Positions 48,703-53,462 of a DNA stretch of 53,462 nucleotides are shown one piece after another (position 1 is the stretch's first letter; each line of letters begins with the position of its first letter). A program made the position numbers and the translations under genes. Source of the DNA: Nonomuraea sp. SBT364 (lineage in GTDB: Bacteria; Actinomycetota; Actinomycetes; Streptosporangiales; Streptosporangiaceae); the NCBI RefSeq assembly GCF_001083785.1, contig NZ_LAVL01000050.1:1-53462 (forward strand). Direction: 5' to 3'. The notes beneath the pieces are model-generated. The model saw only the letters and a program-made list of their open reading frames with translations, had not been told where the DNA came from and made no database searches.

Positions 48703-49155
48703 CTACCCTGCCGGCTGGAATGCTCGCGGCCGGACCTGCACGTCCGCGAGGTCGACGTCGTCCTCGCAGGCGGCACACCGGATCTCGTGCTCGACCTCCG
48801 TGTCGCACCGCTGGTGCACGAACTCCACGGGCCCCGGGCCGATCCAACGATCACCCCACCGCGTCAGCGCGACGATGACCGGCTTGAGCGACTGGCCCAT
48901 CTCCGTCAGCAGGTACTCCTGGTGGCCCGGCCGGGACTCAAGAGCATGCGTACGCAAAATCCCAGCCTCGACCAAGCCGCTGAGGCGCTTGGCCAGGATG
49001 TTCGGTGCGATGGCCAGGCTGCCCTGAAACTGGGAGAACCGGGTGAAATGCCGAAAGAGCGCATCGCGCAGGATCAGCAGACTCCAGCGTTCGCCGACCA
49101 ACTCCAGCGCCCGCGCGGCCGCGCAGTCCTCGCCTTCGTACATCCGACCCAGCAT
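48703..49155 (-). CDS. HxlR-family regulator (paralogue 3 of 3)
   Basis: 150 aa. MLGRMYEGEDCAAARALELVGERWSLLILRDALF and FSQFQGSLAIAPNILAKRLSGLVEAGIL align with paralogues 1 and 2; the C-terminal CDTEVEHEIRCAACEDD is the zinc-ribbon-like part. The conserved Cys11 is present. Divergent from the PEP-mutase-family gene, with the shared operator 18 nt upstream of its start. Confidence 0.92.
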   Translation of the reverse strand: MLGRMYEGEDCAAARALELVGERWSLLILRDALFRHFTRFSQFQGSLAIAPNILAKRLSGLVEAGILRTHALESRPGHQEYLLTEMGQSLKPVIVALTRWGDRWIGPGPVEFVHQRCDTEVEHEIRCAACEDDVDLADVQVRPRAFQPAG

Positions 49156-49172
49156 GCACCCCTCCCCCCTCC

Positions 49173-49208
49173 TTGCATGATGAAAGCACTCTAGCTAGCA
49201 TCACGCTA
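49173..49208. promoter_or_regulatory. Probable HxlR operator pair, module 3
   Basis: TTGCATGATGAAAGC (from 49173) and TAGCATCACGCTA (49196-49208) lie in the divergent promoter, 23 bp centre to centre. The first is nearly identical to the sites at 10140 and 36302. Confidence 0.72.
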
Positions 49209-49438
49209 CCATCTCGCTCGAAGGAGGGAGCCACCGGCACGGCCGCCGGCGACGACTCCTCACCACCTGACAAGGACGACACCCATGAGCAGCCGGCAGG
49301 CGTCATCGGCCAGGGGGCTGGCGAGCCCACGCTCATCCTAGGAGATCTCGCCTGGGCGGGTCCGGCCTGCCCGCCACGACATAGCCCCGCTGCCCGCGCG
49401 GCCGCCACACGCACCCATCCGTGAGAAAGAAGAACCAG

Positions 49439-50299
49439 ATGAGCGACTCATCCAGCCGGACCACGACCGCCGAGGATTCCTCCGGCGTCACGGGAGCCGC
49501 CGCGTCCGGTGCGACCACGCCGAAGCCGGAACAGGCCGCGGCGCTGCGAGGACTGCACGTGCCAGGCACACCCGTGGTGCTCCCCAACGCCTGGGACGCG
49601 GCCTCGGCACGGATGGTGGAGGCCGCGGGCTTCTCCGCCGTGGCCACGAGCAGCGCCGCGACCTCCCAGATCCTCGGATTCGAGGACGGGGAGGCAGCTC
49701 CGGTGCAGGCGGTCCTGGACGCGGCACGGCGGATGGCGCAGGCGGTGAAAGTGCCGCTGACCGTGGACTTCGAACGCGGGTACGGGCTGGCGCCGGCGGA
49801 ACTGGTCGAGCGGTTCGCCGCGACCGGAGCGGCCGGCCTGAACCTGGAGGACTCAGACCCGGCGAGCGGGAAGCTGCTGAGCGTCGGCGAGCAGGCGGAC
49901 TTCCTGGCCGCCGTCCGCCAGGCGGCGCGGTCGCTGAACGTGGACCTGGTCATCAACGCCCGCACGGACGCGTTCCTGCGCCAGGCGGGAACTCCGGAGG
50001 AGCAGCTGGCCACCAGCCTGGAGCGCGGCGCGCGCTACCTCGAGGCCGGCGCGGACTGTGTCTATCCGATCGGCGTGGGCGACCCTGCCATGATCAAGAC
50101 TCTCACCGAAGGCATCTCCGGCCCCGTCAACGTGGCCTACGGCCGCGGCGCCCGCTCCCTGTCGGAGCTCGCCTCCCTCGGAGTCGCCAGAGTGACCTTC
50201 GGCCCCATGTTCCAGCGGCATCTCTACAGCATGCTCGAATCCACACTCCTTCCCGCCCTCGCCGCCGGCGACAACCCCTTCCAGCTCGGTCCCACGTGA
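49439..50299 (+). CDS. Isocitrate lyase/PEP mutase superfamily protein
   Basis: 286 aa. The ATG at 49439 follows AAAGAAG; an upstream GTG (49421) is possible. TIM-barrel features: PGTPVVLPNAWDAASARMVEAAGFSAVATSS, LTVDFERGYG, GLNLEDSD and VINARTDAFL (metal/phosphate site). The usual catalytic KKCG loop of isocitrate lyase is not seen; members of this kind include phosphonate hydrolases, oxaloacetate decarboxylases and methylisocitrate-like lyases. Precedes a VOC gene by 70 bp, and both are likely under HxlR paralogue 3. Confidence 0.87.
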   Translation: MSDSSSRTTTAEDSSGVTGAAASGATTPKPEQAAALRGLHVPGTPVVLPNAWDAASARMVEAAGFSAVATSSAATSQILGFEDGEAAPVQAVLDAARRMAQAVKVPLTVDFERGYGLAPAELVERFAATGAAGLNLEDSDPASGKLLSVGEQADFLAAVRQAARSLNVDLVINARTDAFLRQAGTPEEQLATSLERGARYLEAGADCVYPIGVGDPAMIKTLTEGISGPVNVAYGRGARSLSELASLGVARVTFGPMFQRHLYSMLESTLLPALAAGDNPFQLGPT

Positions 50300-50369
50300 C
50301 CCCGGCCGGCACGTGCGCGGACGCCCCTACTCACGGCCATCTCGATGAAACCAACCAAAGGAGCCCGAA

Positions 50370-50723
50370 ATGATCACACCGAAGCCCGGCAGCATCCTGA
50401 TCGGCACCACCCGCCCCGCGGAGCTGCGTGACTGGTACCGCAAGGCGCTCACACCCGGCCACGACGGCGAAGGAGTGATCGACCTGGGCGGCTTCTGGCT
50501 GATCATCGAAGAGCGCGACGACGTGGACACGAAGAACAACGAGCCGGGCCGGATGATCCTCAACTTCCACGTCGACGACTTCGACGCCGTCGAGGCGCAG
50601 CTGCGGGCGGCGGACGTGGACTGGATCGCTCCCGCCGAGGACCGCCCCGGCGGCCGCTTCGCGACGTTCGCGGATCCCGACGGGAACTACCTCCAGATCA
50701 TCCAGCTCAAGCAGGAGCCCTAG
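50370..50723 (+). CDS. VOC-family protein
   Basis: 117 aa, single VOC module: SILIGTTRPAELRDWYRKALTPG, GGFWLIIEERDD, MILNFHVDDFDAVEAQLRAADVDWI and FATFADPDGNYLQIIQL. AAAGGAG precedes the ATG. Small lone VOC proteins bind drugs or act on small metabolites. Probably second gene of the HxlR-3-controlled operon. Confidence 0.87.
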   Translation: MITPKPGSILIGTTRPAELRDWYRKALTPGHDGEGVIDLGGFWLIIEERDDVDTKNNEPGRMILNFHVDDFDAVEAQLRAADVDWIAPAEDRPGGRFATFADPDGNYLQIIQLKQEP

Positions 50724-50778
50724 ATTCCGGACGTCACCACGAGGAACACCACCGCTCCGTAGATGCGACGAGCTTCTC

Positions 50779-51711
50779 TCAAGAAGCGCTTTCCGTGGTG
50801 TTCGTGCCCACCTGTTCGACGGTTCTCGGCCTGCCTGGCTCGGTGCGGAAGTCCGCGGGTCGCCGGGCGGTGACCTGGCCGGCCAGGAGCCGTAGCGCGT
50901 CGGCCGAGGCGCCGTCACCGGCCGTGAAGATCTCGAGCCGGTGGTCGGGACTGTCGGGCTGGAGCCACACCTGGTAGTCGACGTCGACCCTTCCGACGGT
51001 GGGGTGTCGCAGGCGCATCGTGCCGACGGTGCAGTCCGCGACGTCGCCTGTGGCCCACAGCGTGGCGAAGTCGCCGCTGCGCATGGCGAGCTCGCCGATC
51101 AGCTCCGCGAGACGGGCGTCGGTGGGATACCGGCCGGCGGTGAGCCGCAGGTAGGCGACGTGGATGCGGGCGAGCTCGTCCCAGTTCCGATGCAGGTCGC
51201 GCATCAGGGAATCGAGGAAGAACATCCGAGGGACAGACGGTCGCCGCGCGAGATCCCGGGGCGCGTCGAAGTCGACGTGCTCCGCGAAGAGCGCGTGTCC
51301 GATGCGGTTCCAGGCGAGCACGTCGCCGCGGCGGCCGAGCACACGGGCCGGCGTGGTCTCCGCCACAGATTCCAAGAGCGCCAGCACCCGGGGTTGCGGT
51401 GTCTCGGGGCCGGGGCGTACCAGGCGTGATGCGCTGCTCTGACGGGCGAGGTTGTGCAGGTGGGCCGTCTCGGCCGAATCGAGCTGGAGCACGCGGGCGA
51501 GCGCATCGAGCACCTGCTCGGACGCGGTGCCGGCCTGGTCCTGCTCCAACCGGGTGTAGTAGCCGACGCTCACGCCGGCGAGCTGGGCGAGCTCCTCACG
51601 GCGCAGGCCCGGCACGCGGCGGGCGGTGCCGTAGGTCCGCAGGCCGACGTCGGTGGGCCTGACCCGGTCGCGACGGGATTTCAGATACGTCCCGAGGCTC
51701 TCTAGCTCCAT
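50779..51711 (-). CDS. XRE-type HTH regulator with MmyB-like ligand domain
   Basis: 310 aa. Opening: LGTYLKSRRDRVRPTDVGL; HTH: RVPGLRREELAQLAGVSVGYYTRLEQDQ. The C-terminal MmyB-like domain is about 100-290 (TPARVLGRRGDVLAWNRIGHALF.., TLWATGDVADCTVGTMRLRHPTVGRVDVDYQVW). This is a widespread actinobacterial regulator type that often sits divergent from a dehydrogenase or transporter, as here. The effector is presumably a hydrophobic ligand. Confidence 0.93.
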   Translation of the reverse strand: MELESLGTYLKSRRDRVRPTDVGLRTYGTARRVPGLRREELAQLAGVSVGYYTRLEQDQAGTASEQVLDALARVLQLDSAETAHLHNLARQSSASRLVRPGPETPQPRVLALLESVAETTPARVLGRRGDVLAWNRIGHALFAEHVDFDAPRDLARRPSVPRMFFLDSLMRDLHRNWDELARIHVAYLRLTAGRYPTDARLAELIGELAMRSGDFATLWATGDVADCTVGTMRLRHPTVGRVDVDYQVWLQPDSPDHRLEIFTAGDGASADALRLLAGQVTARRPADFRTEPGRPRTVEQVGTNTTESAS

Positions 51712-51760
51712 GGGCCCAGCCTAGGCGGGACGGTCCGGGCCTGGGTGTCCCTGCGGGGTG

Positions 51761-51777
51761 TACCCATGGCGCGGGTA
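51761..51777. promoter_or_regulatory. Inverted repeat in the XRE/MFS divergent promoter
   Basis: TACCC-N7-GGGTA lies between the two divergent starts, 37 nt upstream of the MFS ATG. GTATGG at its right edge could act as a -10 element. It may be bound by the XRE regulator. Confidence 0.4.
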
Positions 51778-51813
51778 TGGCTGTCGGGCGGCCGGCGTCC
51801 CACCGTCGAGGAC

Positions 51814-53313
51814 ATGAACGAACGGCATGCTCCTCACTCAGCCGACCTGCGGGCGTGGCTCGGCCTGCTGGTGATCCTCGGCCCCGTACTGCTGGTGGCG
51901 ATGGACGGTTCGGTCCTCTTCCTGGCGATGCCCAAGATCACCGAGGCCCTGTCCCCCACTGCCGATCAGGCCCTGTGGATCCTGGACGTCTACGGATTCG
52001 CCGTTGGATCGCTGCTCATCGCGTTCGGCAACCTCGGCGACCGGTACGGGCGGCTGAAACTGCTGCTGATCGGCGCAGCGGTGTTCGGGCTCGGCTCAGC
52101 CGGAGCGGCATTCGCGCCCACCCCCGCGCTGCTGATCGCCTTCCGGCTGCTGATGGGCGTCGCCGGGGCCACGCTGCTGCCCTCGGCACTGGCGGTGCTC
52201 AGCGAATTGTTCACCGACCCGCGCCAGCGGTCCAAAGCGATCGGGATCTTCGCGGCCACCTTCGCCGCCGGCTTCGCGATCGGACCCGTCGTCGGCGGAC
52301 AGCTGCTGAGCAGGTTCTGGTGGGGGTCGGTCTTCCTGATCAATCTCCCCGTCGCCCTGCTGTTCCTGCTGCTGGCCCCGATCCTGCTCCGCGAGGTCCG
52401 CGCCACCCGGCCGGGTCGCCTCGACGCCTTGAGCGTCCTGCTCTCCGCCGCGGGCATCCTGCTGAGCGTGTACGCGATCAAGCACGCCGCCGCAGAGGGC
52501 TTGACGGTGACCTCGGCGGTCACCGGGGTCGCCGGCATCACCATCCTCGGGTGGTTCGTCCGGCGGCAGGGCCGCCTCGACCAGCCGCTGATCGACTTCC
52601 GCCTGTTCCGCGACCGGATGTTCACGATCGCGGTCATCACCGGGCTGCTGCCCCTGGCCGCCTGGTCGGCGACCGCCTACCTCGCCGGCGTCTACCTCCA
52701 GTCGGTCCTCGGCCTGTCCGTGCTGCACGCCGCCCTCCTCGCCCTTCCCGGCGCGGCGGTGCTCACCGTCACCTGCGTCGTCACACCGGCGCTGGTCGAA
52801 CGCATCGGCAAACGAGCAGCGCTCATCGCCTGCCACTTCTGCATCGTCGTAGGTCTGCTTGTGCTGATGCCCATCGGCCTGTCCGGCGGGATCGGCTGGT
52901 ACATCGCCTCGACCGTCATCGCCGGCGTCGGCTACGGCATCTCCTTCAGCGTCGTCGCCGACACCGCCGTCGCCGCGGTCCCTCCGGAACGCGCCGGTTC
53001 CGCGGCGGCGATCGCCGAAACCAGCAACGAGATCGGCAACGCCCTCGGCATCGCGCTCCTCGGCTCGCTCGCCGCCCTGCTCTTCCGGCTCCAGGGGCCG
53101 GACCTGGCCGGCACGCTCGACGAGACGCTCCAGATCGCCGACCTGGCGCCGGCGGTGGCCGGTGAGGCGAAGGCCGCGTTCGTCACGGGTCTGCACGCCG
53201 CCGCCCTCACCGCGGCCGTCCTTCACGGCGCGCTTGGCGTCCTCGCGCTGCGCTGGATACCGAGGGCGCCCGGCATGGACGAGGTCGGCGCCGTCCAGGA
53301 GACGGTCCGGTGA
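51814..53313 (+). CDS. DHA2-type MFS drug exporter (SmvA/QacA-like)
   Basis: 499 aa, 14 TM segments. The ATG at 51814 follows GAGGAC. TM1 is LLVAMDGSVLFLAMPKITEAL (conserved Asp), then FGNLGDRYGRLKLL (motif A) and TM5 FAATFAAGFAIGPVVGGQLLSRFWWGSVFLINLPV, all typical of QacA/SmvA-like exporters. Its stop is 34 bp from the convergent secY stop. Regulated by the divergent XRE protein. Confidence 0.93.
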   Translation: MNERHAPHSADLRAWLGLLVILGPVLLVAMDGSVLFLAMPKITEALSPTADQALWILDVYGFAVGSLLIAFGNLGDRYGRLKLLLIGAAVFGLGSAGAAFAPTPALLIAFRLLMGVAGATLLPSALAVLSELFTDPRQRSKAIGIFAATFAAGFAIGPVVGGQLLSRFWWGSVFLINLPVALLFLLLAPILLREVRATRPGRLDALSVLLSAAGILLSVYAIKHAAAEGLTVTSAVTGVAGITILGWFVRRQGRLDQPLIDFRLFRDRMFTIAVITGLLPLAAWSATAYLAGVYLQSVLGLSVLHAALLALPGAAVLTVTCVVTPALVERIGKRAALIACHFCIVVGLLVLMPIGLSGGIGWYIASTVIAGVGYGISFSVVADTAVAAVPPERAGSAAAIAETSNEIGNALGIALLGSLAALLFRLQGPDLAGTLDETLQIADLAPAVAGEAKAAFVTGLHAAALTAAVLHGALGVLALRWIPRAPGMDEVGAVQETVR

Positions 53314-53347
53314 CGGGTGCGCTCCGGGGCGGCCGGGACGAGACGCA

Positions 53348-53462
53348 CTACCGCAGGAAACCTTCGTAGTTGCGCTGCTGCAGCTGGCTCTCGATCTGCT
53401 TGACCGTGTCCAGGCCGACACCAACCATGATCAGGATGCTCGTCCCTCCGAACGGGAAGTTC
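53348..53462 (-). CDS. secY: Preprotein translocase subunit SecY, C-terminal end (partial)
   Basis: The minus strand at the right edge reads NFPFGGTSILIMVGVGLDTV.. to RNYEGFLR followed by TAG (53348-53350). The segment GGTSxLIxVGVGLDTVKQIESQL and the RNYEGFLR tail are diagnostic of SecY TM10 and its C-terminus in actinobacteria. The rest of the gene lies beyond the window. In actinobacteria secY is usually followed directly by adk, map and infA; here its 3' neighbour is instead the convergent DHA2 exporter. Confidence 0.93.
   Translation of the reverse strand, partial: NFPFGGTSILIMVGVGLDTVKQIESQLQQRNYEGFLR

Noticed and set aside
52096..53424. 442-codon minus-strand open frame overlapping the last exporter and the secY end
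   Set aside because: Shadow composition; the true minus-strand coding sequence at 53348-53462 is in a different frame and reads as SecY.
1..53462. Secondary-metabolite gene cluster suggested by the SARP regulator and oxidoreductases
   Set aside because: No PKS, NRPS, terpene cyclase, RiPP maturase or other core enzyme was seen.

Overview
The window is about 70% G+C, with dense genes on both strands, frequent GTG starts and several family types typical of filamentous actinomycetes: a SARP/AfsR-type BTAD-NB-ARC-TPR regulator, a DUF574-type methyltransferase, a DUF6461-type protein, a DUF3558-type lipoprotein and an F420-type luciferase-fold oxidoreductase. I infer an actinomycete, probably Streptosporangiaceae (Nonomuraea-like). 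The genus is a guess from protein style. No rRNA, tRNA or CRISPR array was seen.

Layout. 1-600: 3' stub of an IS3-family transposase and a tiny secreted peptide gene. 0.7-5.7 kb: SRPBCC-ArsR-VOC operon with twin palindromic operators, an MFS exporter, and a divergent TetR/MFS pair. 5.7-12.5 kb: a decayed FAD-oxidoreductase pseudogene, a PaaI thioesterase, a DUF1232 protein, an oxidoreductase-MerR operon with a textbook 19-bp-spacer promoter, an HxlR plus SRPBCC-PDZ operon divergent from an SDR, and an LLM oxidoreductase. 12.5-21.2 kb: two secreted peptidases, a methyltransferase, an epimerase, an amidohydrolase, an MBL hydrolase and a lipase-like hydrolase. 21.2-25 kb: a second divergent MFS/TetR pair, paralogous to the first, and small secreted proteins. 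25.4-30.5 kb: methyltransferase, nitroreductase, HELGH metallopeptidase, HxlR/MFS/PPOX. 31-38 kb: SARP regulator, GlxA-like regulator, HxlR/MFS. 38-45.2 kb: an unusual Asp/Glu racemase homologue, a secreted GH99-like protein and a separate secreted protein sharing its N-terminal repeats, Lrp/DinB, lipoprotein, MarR/WrbA. 45.2-48.7 kb: iteron-like repeats followed by a translationally coupled prim-pol, SF3 helicase and orphan trio, which looks like a replication module. 48.7-53.3 kb: HxlR with a PEP-mutase-family gene and a VOC gene, then XRE/MFS. The right edge holds the 3' end of secY on the minus strand.

How it works together. Most of the window is one-component regulators, each beside one small detoxification or efflux operon: six MFS exporters, four HxlR, two TetR, and one each of ArsR, MerR, MarR, Lrp, XRE and GlxA. 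Several have visible palindromic operators. Three paralogous HxlR genes carry the same TTGCATGATGAAAGC-like motif 18-24 nt before their start codons, so they may form a cross-talking family. The most unusual items are the iteron/primase module, the shared HxlR operator, the SRPBCC-PDZ fusion, the apparent break of the secY-adk gene order, and the tiny secreted peptides.
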